The translations under genes were made by a program, and so were the position numbers. A model generated the notes under the pieces. That model ran no database searches. It saw nothing but the letters and a program-made list of their open reading frames with translations, and was not told the origin of the DNA. From positions 1 to 64,000 of the forward strand of contig CAXUJK010000003.1 of NCBI GenBank assembly GCA_964251385.1: a stretch of DNA of 64,000 nt, in the 5' to 3' direction. Positions within the stretch are counted from its first letter, which is position 1. Every line of letters begins with the position of its first letter. The DNA is from CADCVW01 sp964251385 (GTDB lineage Bacteria; Pseudomonadota; Alphaproteobacteria; Sphingomonadales; Sphingomonadaceae). This document shows positions 24,319 through 33,041 of the stretch, in pieces.

Positions 24319-24873
24319 TCAATTCGGGGTGACCGTCACCGCGCGCCGGTTCTGCGCCCAGCTCGCCTCGTCCGATCCGCTCGCGACCGGGCGTTCCTTG
24401 CCCCAGCTGACCACCGTCAAACGATCCGCGGCCACGCCCTTGCTCGCCAGATGGTTCCGGGCCGCGTTCGCGCGCCGGTCTCCGAGCGCCAGATTATACT
24501 CGCGCGTGCCGCGTTCGTCGGCGTGGCCTTCGATCGACACGCGCACCGCAGGGTTCGCTGCCAGCCACGCCGCCTGCGCGTCCAGCGTCGCGCGGCCCGC
24601 GTCATCCAGCGCGGTTGCATCCGTGTTGAAGTAGATCGTGTCGGACCCCGCGCGCGCGATCATGTCCGCGCGGCTGCCGGGCAAGGCGGCGCCCGAGACG
24701 GTGCCGTCGGCGTTGAGACCGCTCGTCCCGTCCGCGCCCGTGGCACCATCCGCTCCGGCCGCTCCGGCCGCTCCCGCGGTCGTGTCGGCCGGCGGCAATT
24801 CCGCCAGCTTCTTCTTGCCGCATCCGGCGCTCAGCAGCGCGACGGAAAGCATGGCGACGGTCAGAATACGCAT
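24319..24873 (-). CDS. pal: Peptidoglycan-associated lipoprotein Pal
   Basis: 184 residues. Lipoprotein signal with lipobox LLSAGC (Cys18), then a linker with a collagen-like Gly-x-x run (about 33-52, GAAGAAGADGATGADG), then an OmpA_C domain whose peptidoglycan-binding part is 'GHADERGTREYNLALGDRR'. Pal ties the outer membrane to the cell wall and works with TolB. Last gene of ybgC-tolQRAB-pal, 10 bp after tolB; AAGGATC precedes the ATG. Confidence 0.95.
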   Translation of the reverse strand: MRILTVAMLSVALLSAGCGKKKLAELPPADTTAGAAGAAGADGATGADGTSGLNADGTVSGAALPGSRADMIARAGSDTIYFNTDATALDDAGRATLDAQAAWLAANPAVRVSIEGHADERGTREYNLALGDRRANAARNHLASKGVAADRLTVVSWGKERPVASGSDEASWAQNRRAVTVTPN

Positions 24874-24883
24874 ACGAAGATCC

Positions 24884-26239
24884 TTAGTTGAGGAGAGGCG
24901 ACCAGCTCGGGTCCGAGCCGTCGAGCGGGGTGGGGATGCGGCGTTCGTTGACCCCTGTCAGGTCGACCGACCACAGATCGGCTTTTCCGGAGCCTTGCGC
25001 GGTGCGGTGGAACATGACGACACGGCCGTTGGGGGCCCAGCTGGGGCCCTCGTCCTGCCAGGATTCGGTGAGCAGTTTTTCCAACGCGCCGGCGGGCGTC
25101 ATCGTGCCGATGCGGAACCGGCCGCCGCCGATGCGTGTGAACGCGATGACATCGCCGCGCGGGCTCCACACGGGGGTGGCGTAGGACGCGCCGCCGAAGG
25201 AGATGCGCCGCTGGTTCGATCCGTCCGCCCCCATCGTGTACAACTGCTGCGAGCCACCGCGATCGCTCTCGAACACAATCCGCGTGCCATCCGGCGAGAA
25301 GCTGCCGCCCGTGTCGATGCCGGGCGCGACGGTCAGCCGGCGCGGCGTGCCGCCGGCCGCGGGTACGGTGTAAACGTCCGTGTTCCCCGCCACCGCCATT
25401 GAGAAGACGATCGTCGCACCGTCGGGCGAGTAGCGCGCCGCGAACGTCATGTTGGGGGTGGTGACGAGCGGCCGCTGGCTCCCGCTCGCCAGATCGAGAA
25501 CGTACGCGCGGGGCATCTTGTCGGCGTAGGTCATGTAGACGAGCTGGCCGCCTTTGGGCGAAAAGCGCGGCGTCAGCACCGTCTCCGCGCCTTTGGTCAG
25601 ATAGCGGTGGTTGGACCCGTCCGCGTCCATGACCGCGATGCGCTTGACGCGCTTGGTCTTGGGGCCGCTCTCCGCGACGTACACGAGCCGCGTATCGAAA
25701 TACGCGCCCTCGCCCGTCAGCCGCGCGTAGATCGCGTCCGCGCATTTATGCGCAGCCCTGCGCCAGTTCGCCGGCGCGACGGTGAACCCCGCACGCGTCA
25801 GCTCGGTCCCCGCGGACACGTCGTACAGGTAGCAGCCGACGGTCAGGTTGCCGTCCGCGTTCGCCTGCACGAACCCTTGCACGAGCGCCGACGCATTGGT
25901 CGGTCGCCACGTCGAAAAGTCGGGCGCGGTCACCTGCGCGAAGCTCACGGCGGGCAACCCGCCCGGACCCGCGGGCGTGAACAACCCGGATGACCGCAGG
26001 TCGCTCGCGACGATCTCCGACACCTGCCGCCCGAGCGACACCGTGTCCCCTTGCGCGGTCGGCGTCGCATTCGGCGTCGGCATGACGGGCACCGCGATGG
26101 CGAGCGGCTGCGAAATCCCGCCTTCGACATCGACCTCGAGCGGACCGTCGTCCGCGGGCGAAGGCGGTGTCTCCTGCGCGATCGCGGGTCCGCCGAGAAG
26201 GAGGGCAACCAACAAAGCAAAACGCATGGACATCCTCAT
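24884..26239 (-). CDS. tolB: Tol-Pal system periplasmic protein TolB
   Basis: 451 residues. Signal peptide (MRFALLVALLLGGPAIAQ), N-terminal TolB_N domain (about 40-180) and a C-terminal six-bladed WD40-like propeller with repeats such as 'PRFSPKGGQLVYMTYAD', ARYSPDGATIVFS, and 'GSFSPDGTRIVFESDRGG'. It bridges Pal and TolA in the periplasm. Start at 26239 gives an ATGA overlap with tolA; an internal ATG at 26227 would also fit the signal peptide. Confidence 0.96.
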   Translation of the reverse strand: MRMSMRFALLVALLLGGPAIAQETPPSPADDGPLEVDVEGGISQPLAIAVPVMPTPNATPTAQGDTVSLGRQVSEIVASDLRSSGLFTPAGPGGLPAVSFAQVTAPDFSTWRPTNASALVQGFVQANADGNLTVGCYLYDVSAGTELTRAGFTVAPANWRRAAHKCADAIYARLTGEGAYFDTRLVYVAESGPKTKRVKRIAVMDADGSNHRYLTKGAETVLTPRFSPKGGQLVYMTYADKMPRAYVLDLASGSQRPLVTTPNMTFAARYSPDGATIVFSMAVAGNTDVYTVPAAGGTPRRLTVAPGIDTGGSFSPDGTRIVFESDRGGSQQLYTMGADGSNQRRISFGGASYATPVWSPRGDVIAFTRIGGGRFRIGTMTPAGALEKLLTESWQDEGPSWAPNGRVVMFHRTAQGSGKADLWSVDLTGVNERRIPTPLDGSDPSWSPLLN

Positions 26240-27234
26240 CCGGGCAACTTGTAGTTCATGTTGAAATTATGCCAGCCGCCCTTGGCGGTGCGGTACAGGT
26301 CGACGGGCAGCCCCTTCATCGGTGCGCAGCCCGTGAAGGCGGCGATCGCGAGATCGGACACGCGCTTTTCATAGCGGCTGTTCTCGTCGTTGACCCCTGT
26401 CGTGCCGACGACGCGCGGCGCGGCGGCGAGCGAGCCGTCCTTGTTGAGCCGCAAGTTGAGCTTGACCGAAATGCGGCTCGCGCCCGGCCCCGGGTTGACC
26501 TGACGGTTGGCGCAGGGCTGCACCTGCCTTTTGATCGCCGACTGGATCGCGGCCATGGCATCGGCGCTGATCGCGGGCGCGGCGGGTTTCTGCGACGCGC
26601 CGGTCGACGGGTCCTTCAATCCCGCGAGCAGGTCCTTGCCGAACCGCGGCTCGCGCGCGGCGGGCTTTGTGCCCTTGCCTGCGGCCGCGGTCTTCGCCGC
26701 CTTGTCCTTGGCTGCCGCGGCCGTCGCCGCCTTTTCCCGCGCTGCTTTGTCACGAGCTGCCTTGGCCGAAGCTTCCTTGGCCGACGCTTCCTTGGCCCGC
26801 GCGACCTTGGCTTCGGCGACTTCGCGCGCGCGCTCCTTTGCACGCTCCGGCGGTTTGGGCTTGGGCTCGACCGGCTTGGGTGTCGGCTTAGGCTTGGGCT
26901 TCTCCGCTGCGACCTTCGGCGGCGCGGGCGCAGGCGGGGGCGGAGCGAGTTCGACCGGCGGGGGCGATGGCAACGGCTCGGCGGCGGGCAGGGGCTGCGG
27001 CGCCGCTTCCTCAGGCGGACCCACGTCGGGCGCTTCGGCCTGCGGCATCGCCTCGGCGACGGGCGCTGCGGTTTCCAAGGCGACCGTGTCGACGAACTCG
27101 ACGTCCATCGCGGGCGGCGGCACGGGCTTGGGCGGGATCGACGCGGCCAGCCCCAGCGACAGCGCACCGAACAAGGCGACGTGGCCGATCGTGGCGACGC
27201 TCAGGCCTGCGGCGTCCGCCCTATCCATCGGCAC
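26236..27234 (-). CDS. tolA: TolA-like energy-coupling protein
   Basis: 332 residues. One N-terminal membrane helix (about 12-33), a Pro-rich stretch (about 35-125), a Lys/Ala/Glu-rich coiled region (about 125-200: 'RAKEASAKEASAKAARDKAA'), and a C-terminal domain with two Cys ('VQPCANRQVN', 'FTGCAPMKGL') typical of TolA-III/TonB_C. It spans the periplasm and transmits proton-motive force from TolQR to Pal. It overlaps tolR by 14 bp (or 8 bp if the second Met is used). Confidence 0.92.
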   Translation of the reverse strand: MPMDRADAAGLSVATIGHVALFGALSLGLAASIPPKPVPPPAMDVEFVDTVALETAAPVAEAMPQAEAPDVGPPEEAAPQPLPAAEPLPSPPPVELAPPPPAPAPPKVAAEKPKPKPTPKPVEPKPKPPERAKERAREVAEAKVARAKEASAKEASAKAARDKAAREKAATAAAAKDKAAKTAAAGKGTKPAAREPRFGKDLLAGLKDPSTGASQKPAAPAISADAMAAIQSAIKRQVQPCANRQVNPGPGASRISVKLNLRLNKDGSLAAAPRVVGTTGVNDENSRYEKRVSDLAIAAFTGCAPMKGLPVDLYRTAKGGWHNFNMNYKLPG

Positions 27235-27655
27235 CCTCGACCGACACCAACGCGACTCGGCGCAATCCTGCCCGGTTGAGCTCGCCCATGACGCGCATCA
27301 CCACGCCGTAATCCAGCGCGCGGTCGGCGCGCAGGTAGACGCGCGGCCCGCCGGGCTCGGTCGCCTCCGCCGCGATCGCCTTCAGCCGCAACGCGAGCTG
27401 CGCCTGCGTGATCGGCTCGTCGCCCAGGAAGATCGCGCCCGTGCCGTCCATCGTCAGCTGCAACGGCTCGGCTTCCTGGTCCAATGCCGCCGCCTTGCTG
27501 TCCGGCAGGTCGATCGGCACCCCGGCCACCAGCAGCGGCGCGGTCACCATGAAGATGATCAGCAGCACGAGCATGACGTCGACGAGCGGCGTGACGTTGA
27601 TCTCCGCCATCGGCGCGCGTCCGCCGCGACGGCGGGAGGAGGCGTGCAGGCCCAT
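27221..27655 (-). CDS. tolR: Tol-Pal system proton channel subunit TolR
   Basis: 144 residues, ExbD/TolR family. The 'MAEINVTPLVDVMLVLLIIF' segment has the essential membrane Asp (in LVDV), followed by a periplasmic domain. Works with TolQ as the proton-driven motor in the inner membrane. The ATG at 27655 follows tolQ after two bases. Length and motifs are normal. Confidence 0.96.
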   Translation of the reverse strand: MGLHASSRRRGGRAPMAEINVTPLVDVMLVLLIIFMVTAPLLVAGVPIDLPDSKAAALDQEAEPLQLTMDGTGAIFLGDEPITQAQLALRLKAIAAEATEPGGPRVYLRADRALDYGVVMRVMGELNRAGLRRVALVSVEGADG

Positions 27656-27657
27656 GC

Positions 27658-28347
27658 TCACGCTTCCAGCTCCAGCTCGCGGCTGAGCGTGCCGTGGAAT
27701 CGGTCCGCCAGCCGACCCAGCCGCGACTCGAACTGGTTCAGCCGGTGCGTCAGCCGGTTGTACGCGATCACGGCGGGAATGGCCGCGAACAGGCCGAGTG
27801 CGGTCGCGAACAGAGCTTCCGCAATCCCCGGCGCGACCACCGCCAGGCTCGTGTTGTTGGCGCTCGCGATACCAGTGAACGCGCGCATGATGCCCCATAC
27901 CGTCCCGAACAGCCCGACGAACGGCGCGACGGAGCCCACGGTGGCCAGGATGTTGAGCCGATCCGCCAACCGGTCGATCTCGCCCGCCGCGGACGCGTTC
28001 ATCGCCTGCATCAGCCGCGACCGCGTACCCTCCCGGTCGATCGTCTTGCCCGATGTCGAGCGCCGCCATTCCGCGATCCCCGCCAGGAACAGTTTCGCGC
28101 CCGGGATCGCCGACTTGGAATGCGTTTCGTGAAATGCGTCGATGTCCTTGGCCCCCCAAAGGTCGCGCTCGAAGCGTTCCGATTCGCGCATTTCGCGCCG
28201 CAACCGCCAGCTCTGGCCGACGATGATCGCCCACGTCCACACGCTCGCGATCAGCAGGCCGACGATGACGCCCTGAACGACGATGTCCGCGTCCATGAAC
28301 AGGACGAGCGGGTTCATCAGGTCAGCGTCGACTTGTCCCCCGCTCAT
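27658..28347 (-). CDS. tolQ: Tol-Pal system proton channel subunit TolQ
   Basis: 229 residues, MotA/TolQ/ExbB family with three membrane helices: one near the N-terminus ('GVIVGLLIASVWTWAIIVG') and two in the C-terminal half ('ATVGSVAPFVGLFGTVWGIM' and 'ALFATALGLFAAIPAVIAYN'). The start at 28347 is chosen because it overlaps the ybgC stop as ATGA; the ATG at 28317 is possible but has no ribosome-binding site at proper distance. Confidence 0.95.
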   Translation of the reverse strand: MSGGQVDADLMNPLVLFMDADIVVQGVIVGLLIASVWTWAIIVGQSWRLRREMRESERFERDLWGAKDIDAFHETHSKSAIPGAKLFLAGIAEWRRSTSGKTIDREGTRSRLMQAMNASAAGEIDRLADRLNILATVGSVAPFVGLFGTVWGIMRAFTGIASANNTSLAVVAPGIAEALFATALGLFAAIPAVIAYNRLTHRLNQFESRLGRLADRFHGTLSRELELEA

Positions 28348-28796
28348 TCCCCCGCATACCCTTCGAACAAAGCAACCCATTCGCGCGGCTGGCGCGTGGC
28401 GCGGCCATCGGCGGCGATGAACGCCGCGGTGACCTCCGCCTCCACCAGGATTTGGTCGCCGCGCATGACCCGATGGTGAATAAGGCTGCTCGCCGGGCGG
28501 ACGCGTGCGACGCGCGTGACGATCAGCAGCGCGTCGTCCAATTTCGCGGGTTTGCGGTACTTAACCCGAATGTCCGCGACCACGTACGCCCCGCCGCCGC
28601 GCTCGATTTCCGCGCGCTGATCGACCCCGACGAGCCCCATCATGTCGGAACGCGCCCGTTCCATGTAGCGCAGGTAGTTGGCGTAGTAGACGATGCCGGC
28701 AAGGTCGGTGTCCTCGAAGTAGATGCGCAGCGGGAAACGGTGTTCCTTCCCGACGAATCGACCGGACGCCGGCATGTCGAGCGGGTCGTTAACCAT
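28344..28796 (-). CDS. ybgC: Tol-Pal-associated acyl-CoA thioesterase
   Basis: 150 residues, 4HBT hotdog fold. The active-site segment 'YFEDTDLAGIVYYANYLRYM' carries the catalytic Asp and is diagnostic of YbgC. It acts in the cytosol on short-chain or ACP-linked acyl thioesters. First gene of the tol-pal operon, overlapping tolQ by four bases; the promoter should lie in the 150-bp gap that also holds a family B repeat. Confidence 0.94.
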   Translation of the reverse strand: MVNDPLDMPASGRFVGKEHRFPLRIYFEDTDLAGIVYYANYLRYMERARSDMMGLVGVDQRAEIERGGGAYVVADIRVKYRKPAKLDDALLIVTRVARVRPASSLIHHRVMRGDQILVEAEVTAAFIAADGRATRQPREWVALFEGYAGE

Positions 28797-28861
28797 GACG
28801 GAGGGTCTTAGCGGCGCTGATTCCGCGCGAGAAGCCTCAGGCAGGAAAAGCTTGGTACATC

Positions 28862-28948
28862 CGTCATCCCGGCGAAGGCCGGGATCTCAGGGGAATGCAC
28901 ATGCGGTCGTCGCGACTCGCTGAGATCCCGGCCTTCTCCGGGATGACG
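28862..28948. repeat. REP-type inverted repeat (family B)
   Basis: Arms 28862-28889 (CGTCATCCCGGCGAAGGCC...) and 28921-28948 are reverse complements with a single mismatch across 28 nt. The right arm ends at the base before the ruvB stop codon, so the element forms the immediate 3' flank of the ruv operon and the upstream flank of ybgC. Confidence 0.92.
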
Positions 28949-29971
28949 CTAGGCGTCGAACAACCCGTCCTGCCCGCCCGGCGGCGGGGTCAGGCCGAGA
29001 TGCGTCCACGCCCGTCCGTTGAGGCACCGACCGCGCGCGGTCCGCGCCACTAGGCCGAGCTGGATCAGGAACGGCTCGATAACCTCCTCGATCGTGTCGC
29101 GCGGTTCGGACAGCCCCGCGGCGAGCGTTTCCACGCCCACCGGCCCACCGCGATAGATGTCCGCGATCATGTTGAGATAGCGCCGGTCCATCGCGTCCAA
29201 ACCGAGCGCGTCGACCTCGAGCCGGTTGAGCGCGCGATCGGCGACGGCAGCGTCGACGATCTCCTCGCCCGCCGCCTGGGCGAAGTCGCGGACCCGGCGC
29301 AGCAGTCGTCCCGCGATTCGCGGCGTTCCCCGCGACCGTCGCGCGACTTCGGTCGCGCCGTCGGGCGACAGGTCCATCCCCAGCAAGCCGGCAGCCCGCG
29401 CGACCACCTGCTCAAGTTCCCCAACGCTGTAGAAAACAAGCCGGATCGGAATCCCGAACCGATCGCGCAGCGGCGTGGTGAGAAGGCCCTGCCGCGTCGT
29501 CGCCCCGACCAGCGTGAACCGCGGCAGATCGATCCGCACGCTCCGCGCGCTCGGCCCCTCCCCGATCATCAGGTCGAGCGCGCGATCCTCCATCGCCGGA
29601 TACAGGATCTCCTCGACCGCGGGCGCGAGGCGGTGAATCTCGTCGATGAACAGGACGTCGCCGTCCTCCAGATTGGTCAGCAACGCCGCCAGATCGCCCG
29701 ACTTGGCGATGACCGGACCGCTCGTGGCCCGAAACCCCACCCCCATTTCCCGCGCGACGATCTGGGCAAGCGTCGTCTTCCCCAACCCCGGCGGCCCGAA
29801 GAAAAGGACGTGATCCAGCGCCTCCCCCCGCGCCTTGGCCGCGTTGATGAACACCCGCAGGTTCTCGCGCGCGCCGCGCTGACCGACGAAATCGTCGAGC
29901 GTCTTCGGCCGCAACGCGGCGTCCACGTCCTCGGGCTTGCGCGTACTTGCCAGGATGCGGTCATCGGTCAC
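28949..29971 (-). CDS. ruvB: Holliday junction branch migration helicase RuvB
   Basis: 340 residues, standard length. Walker A GPPGLGKT (59-66), Walker B with DEIH, sensor 'GATTRQGLLTTPLRDRFGI', and the C-terminal winged-helix domain. Forms hexameric motors on RuvA-bound junctions. GTG start at 29971. It lies 30 bp after an OmpA-type lipoprotein gene which, with another lipoprotein, separates it from ruvA. Confidence 0.97.
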   Translation of the reverse strand: MTDDRILASTRKPEDVDAALRPKTLDDFVGQRGARENLRVFINAAKARGEALDHVLFFGPPGLGKTTLAQIVAREMGVGFRATSGPVIAKSGDLAALLTNLEDGDVLFIDEIHRLAPAVEEILYPAMEDRALDLMIGEGPSARSVRIDLPRFTLVGATTRQGLLTTPLRDRFGIPIRLVFYSVGELEQVVARAAGLLGMDLSPDGATEVARRSRGTPRIAGRLLRRVRDFAQAAGEEIVDAAVADRALNRLEVDALGLDAMDRRYLNMIADIYRGGPVGVETLAAGLSEPRDTIEEVIEPFLIQLGLVARTARGRCLNGRAWTHLGLTPPPGGQDGLFDA

Positions 29972-30001
29972 GTGGTGGCCTTAGCCTCTATGCGGCGCTT
30001 G

Positions 30002-30580
30002 TCAGCCCTTCGGGATCACCACTTCGACGCGTCGATTGCGGGCGCGGCCTGCCGGGTCGTCACCGCCATCTGTACCCGTGTTGGGGGCGACCGGGCTGGT
30101 CTCGCCGCGGCCAGCGACCTCGAAGGCCCGCAAGCGGACGCCGACCTGCTCGCTCATCCAATCGGCGACCGCTTGTGCGCGCGCTTGCGACAGGCGGACG
30201 TTATAGTCGTCGGTGCCCTTGGCGTCCGTATGCCCGACGATCTCGATCGTGCCCGGTCCGCCCGCGCGGATCAGCTCGGCCGTTGAGCGCAGGCCGGCGA
30301 CTGAGTCCGGGCCGAGTTCCGCGCTGTCGAACGCGAACAGCGCGTCCGTCGGCAACGCGACGATCGTCGCCAGGTCGGTGACGCGGACGTTGAGACCGCT
30401 GGTGCTGCCGCTGAGCGGGCTGACCGCTGCCCGCAAATTCGTGTTCGCCCGGGTTGTTGGGACCGTTGCGGGCGCGGGTGCCGACGCCACGACGTTTGTC
30501 GTTGCAGCGCTCGTTTCGTTTTCGGGCGCTTGGCTCCCGCACGCAGCGAGCGCGAAGACGGCCAGCGTCGCCCGCCTCAC
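30002..30580 (-). CDS. OmpA-family lipoprotein
   Basis: 192 residues. Lipoprotein signal with Cys14 in FALAACGS, an Ala/Pro/Thr-rich linker (about 20-60), and a C-terminal OmpA domain with 'VGHTDAKGTDDYNVRLSQAR' and 'NRRVEVVIPKG', which binds peptidoglycan. It should anchor the outer membrane to the wall like a second Pal. ATGA overlap with the lipoprotein upstream, and 30 bp before ruvB: an envelope pair embedded in a DNA-repair operon. Confidence 0.88.
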   Translation of the reverse strand: MRRATLAVFALAACGSQAPENETSAATTNVVASAPAPATVPTTRANTNLRAAVSPLSGSTSGLNVRVTDLATIVALPTDALFAFDSAELGPDSVAGLRSTAELIRAGGPGTIEIVGHTDAKGTDDYNVRLSQARAQAVADWMSEQVGVRLRAFEVAGRGETSPVAPNTGTDGGDDPAGRARNRRVEVVIPKG

Positions 30581-31119
30581 CGCGTGACCGGTACGCCGTC
30601 AAACGGCGCGACTTCCGGAATGTTGATCGACACGGTGCGACTCGTCGCGGGCGGCGCAGGCAGCTTGAACCACAAGATGGCCGGCGATTCGTACAGGTTG
30701 ATGCTCGCGCGATCGGCCGAGCTGCCGATCGGCGCGGCGAGCCACTTGCCCTGGTTGTCCTTCAGGATGCCCAGCTGCTGCGATGTCGCATCGTCTATCA
30801 CGCTGATCTGATCCAGATCGATGCTGTGTGTGCCGCCTTCGCCGGTATAAGTGAGCTGCACGGTCAGCACGTCGCCCGTGACGGCGACCTTGTTGAGCGC
30901 GACCTGCGCGCCTCCCGGGCCGGGTTGGGTCTGGATCACGGCCAGCGCCGCCGGGGCGGGCGGGGCTGCCGGGGGCGCGGTCTCGACGCGGGTCACGGTC
31001 TGCTGTTCGCCGGTCACGCTTCCCGCCGCTTCGTCGGCGGTGGCTTGTTCCGCCGGCTGTCCGCAGGCGGCCAGCGCGGTCAGCGGGAGCAGGATCCAGG
31101 GACGCATGAGGCCGGGCAT
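30577..31119 (-). CDS. Predicted lipoprotein of unknown function
   Basis: 180 residues. Signal with lipobox LTALAAC (Cys19), a Thr/Ala/Pro linker, and one beta-rich domain (about 70-180) with 'ALNKVAVTGDVLTVQLTYTG' and 'ESPAILWFKLPAPP'. ATG at 31119 has AAGGAG upstream. The domain looks like a small immunoglobulin-type or DUF sandwich, but I do not recognise it. Coupled by ATGA to the OmpA lipoprotein, so the two probably act together at the outer membrane. Confidence 0.75.
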   Translation of the reverse strand: MPGLMRPWILLPLTALAACGQPAEQATADEAAGSVTGEQQTVTRVETAPPAAPPAPAALAVIQTQPGPGGAQVALNKVAVTGDVLTVQLTYTGEGGTHSIDLDQISVIDDATSQQLGILKDNQGKWLAAPIGSSADRASINLYESPAILWFKLPAPPATSRTVSINIPEVAPFDGVPVTR

Positions 31120-31180
31120 CGATGGTTTCTCCTTGAAGGCCGCACTTCGTATCTCCGGCGCGTGGCCCCGTCCATATCGG

Positions 31181-31780
31181 CTAAGGTCGCGCAGCCTTCT
31201 TGAGCGCGGCGCGTACAAGCGCGTCGAGGCTTGCGGCCTCGCCCAGCTCGCCTTCCGCTGCCGCCACCGCGCCCGCCGCTTCGGCGGGGCGGAACCCCAG
31301 GTTGAGCAGCGCGGACACCGCATCCGCGGCCGCGCCTGCAGCTTGCGCGATCGGAAGCCCGCCCGCGACGGGCACGGCGGCGCCCGGGCGGTCCTTCAAC
31401 TCGTTGACGATGCGCATGGCGAGCTTGGGCCCGACACCCTGCGCGCGCGACACCATCGCCTTGTCGCCGGTTGCGACCGCACGATGCAGTTCGGACGGGT
31501 CGAGCGCGGACAGGATGCCGAGCGCGACGCGGCCGCCGACGCCTTGAACCGAGGTCAGCAGGCGGAACCAATCCTGCTCGGCGGCGGTGGCGAAGCCGAC
31601 GAGGCGGATGAAGTCTTCCGCCACCAGCATTTCGGTGAAAATGACGACGGTGCCGCCAACCGGGCCGAGCGCGGTCAGCGTGCGCGCGGATGCGCCGACG
31701 AGGTAGCCGACTCCGCCGACGTCAATCACCGCCGCGTCCGCGGACACGCTGTCGAGCTTTCCCGAAAGCTTGGCGATCAT
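31181..31780 (-). CDS. ruvA: Holliday junction DNA-binding subunit RuvA
   Basis: 199 residues. N-terminal OB fold ('MIAKLSGKLDSVSADAAVID'), two helix-hairpin-helix motifs (LLTSVQGVGGRVALGIL; 'RAQGVGPKLAMRIVNELKD'), and a C-terminal RuvB-contacting domain ('ALLNLGFRPAEAAGAV'). It forms the tetrameric platform for RuvB. ATGA overlap with ruvC. Confidence 0.96.
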   Translation of the reverse strand: MIAKLSGKLDSVSADAAVIDVGGVGYLVGASARTLTALGPVGGTVVIFTEMLVAEDFIRLVGFATAAEQDWFRLLTSVQGVGGRVALGILSALDPSELHRAVATGDKAMVSRAQGVGPKLAMRIVNELKDRPGAAVPVAGGLPIAQAAGAAADAVSALLNLGFRPAEAAGAVAAAEGELGEAASLDALVRAALKKAARP

Positions 31781-32265
31781 GCGGCGACGCGTCTCGCCGA
31801 CGCCAAGTGATGCGCATGCGTGATCGCCACCGCGAGCGCGTCCGCCGCGTCGCTCCCCGCGATCTTCGCGCCCGGAAGGAGCCGCTGCACCATGGCGTGC
31901 ACCTGCGTCTTCTCCGCCGCGCCCGTTCCCACCAGCGCCTTCTTGACCAACCGCGGCGCATACTCGCCGACCGCGATGCCGCTCCGCGCCGCCGCGAGCA
32001 GGCACACGCCCCGCGCCTGCCCGAGCTTCAACGTCGATTGCGGATTGGCGTTGACGAACACTTCCTCCACCCCCGCGCCGTCCGGCGGGTGCGTCGCGAT
32101 CACCGCGCAAAGCCGGTCGAACAACGCGCACAGCCGTTCGGCGAGCGCGGACTTCGGGTCGGTCCGCAACTCGCCATTCGCAAGGTGGCGTAACCGGTTG
32201 CCGTCTGCATCGACAAAGGCCCAACCCGTGGTGCCGAGACCCGGGTCGAGGCCCAGTATGATCAC
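31777..32265 (-). CDS. ruvC: Crossover junction endodeoxyribonuclease RuvC
   Basis: 162 residues. RNase H-like resolvase with catalytic acids in IILGLDPGLGTTGW (Asp7), GVEEVFVN and the C-terminal 'GSDAADALAVAITHAH'. GTG start at 32265, chosen because it overlaps the yebC stop (GTGA) and begins the conserved first strand. It cuts Holliday junctions made accessible by RuvAB. Confidence 0.96.
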   Translation of the reverse strand: MIILGLDPGLGTTGWAFVDADGNRLRHLANGELRTDPKSALAERLCALFDRLCAVIATHPPDGAGVEEVFVNANPQSTLKLGQARGVCLLAAARSGIAVGEYAPRLVKKALVGTGAAEKTQVHAMVQRLLPGAKIAGSDAADALAVAITHAHHLASARRVAA

Positions 32266-33005
32266 GCGAGCTTTTCCATGACCTCGTCGGGGACGTCGTA
32301 ATTTCCCCAAACCGTCTGCACGTCGTCATCCTCGTCCAGCGCGTCGATCAGCTTGATCAATGTCGCCGCCTCGCCTTCGCCGACAGTAACCTCCGTCTGA
32401 GGCCGCCAGGCGAGCTTGGCGGAGTCGTACGCGCCGAGCACCGGCTCCAGCGCCTTTGCGACTTCGTGCAGGCTCTCGATCTCGGCCCAGATCTCGTGGC
32501 CTTCGTCGGACGACACGACATCGTTCGCCCCCGCCTCCAGCGCCGCCTCGAACACCTTGTCCGCCGAGCCAGCGGTAGCGGCGTACGTGATGAGACCCAG
32601 CCGGTCGAAGCCATGGCTGACCGATCCGCCCGCGCCCAAATTGCCCCCGTTCTTGGATACGATCGTGCGCACGTTGGTCGCGGTTCTGTTCCGGTTGTCG
32701 GTCAGCGCCTCGATGATCAGCGACACGCCGCCCGGCCCGAACCCTTCGTAGCGGATTTCCTCGTAATTCTCCGCGTCACCCGTCGAGGCCTTGTTGATCG
32801 CGCGCTCGATATTGTCCTTGGGCATGGATTGCGCGCGGGCGGCGAGCACGGCGGCGCGCAGGCGCGGGTTCATGTCGGGGTCGGGCGTGCCCATCTTTGC
32901 GGCAACCGTGATTTCGCGGCTAAGCTTGGAAAACAGCCCCGACCGCTTCTTATCCTGCGCACCCTTGCGGTGCATGATGTTCTTGAACTTGGAATGGCCG
33001 GCCAT
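32262..33005 (-). CDS. yebC: YebC/PmpR family protein
   Basis: 247 residues, with the canonical start 'MAGHSKFKNIMHRKGAQDKK' and the three-domain YebC body ('ERAINKASTGDAENYEEIRY', 'GNLGAGGSVSHGFDRLG'). Long annotated as a transcription regulator; recent work on the family links it to ribosomes and proline-rich translation. Heads the yebC-ruvCA operon, a common arrangement. Confidence 0.95.
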   Translation of the reverse strand: MAGHSKFKNIMHRKGAQDKKRSGLFSKLSREITVAAKMGTPDPDMNPRLRAAVLAARAQSMPKDNIERAINKASTGDAENYEEIRYEGFGPGGVSLIIEALTDNRNRTATNVRTIVSKNGGNLGAGGSVSHGFDRLGLITYAATAGSADKVFEAALEAGANDVVSSDEGHEIWAEIESLHEVAKALEPVLGAYDSAKLAWRPQTEVTVGEGEAATLIKLIDALDEDDDVQTVWGNYDVPDEVMEKLA

Positions 33006-33041
33006 GCCTCGGGCATAGCCAGCAGGTCCAAGGCCTACAAG

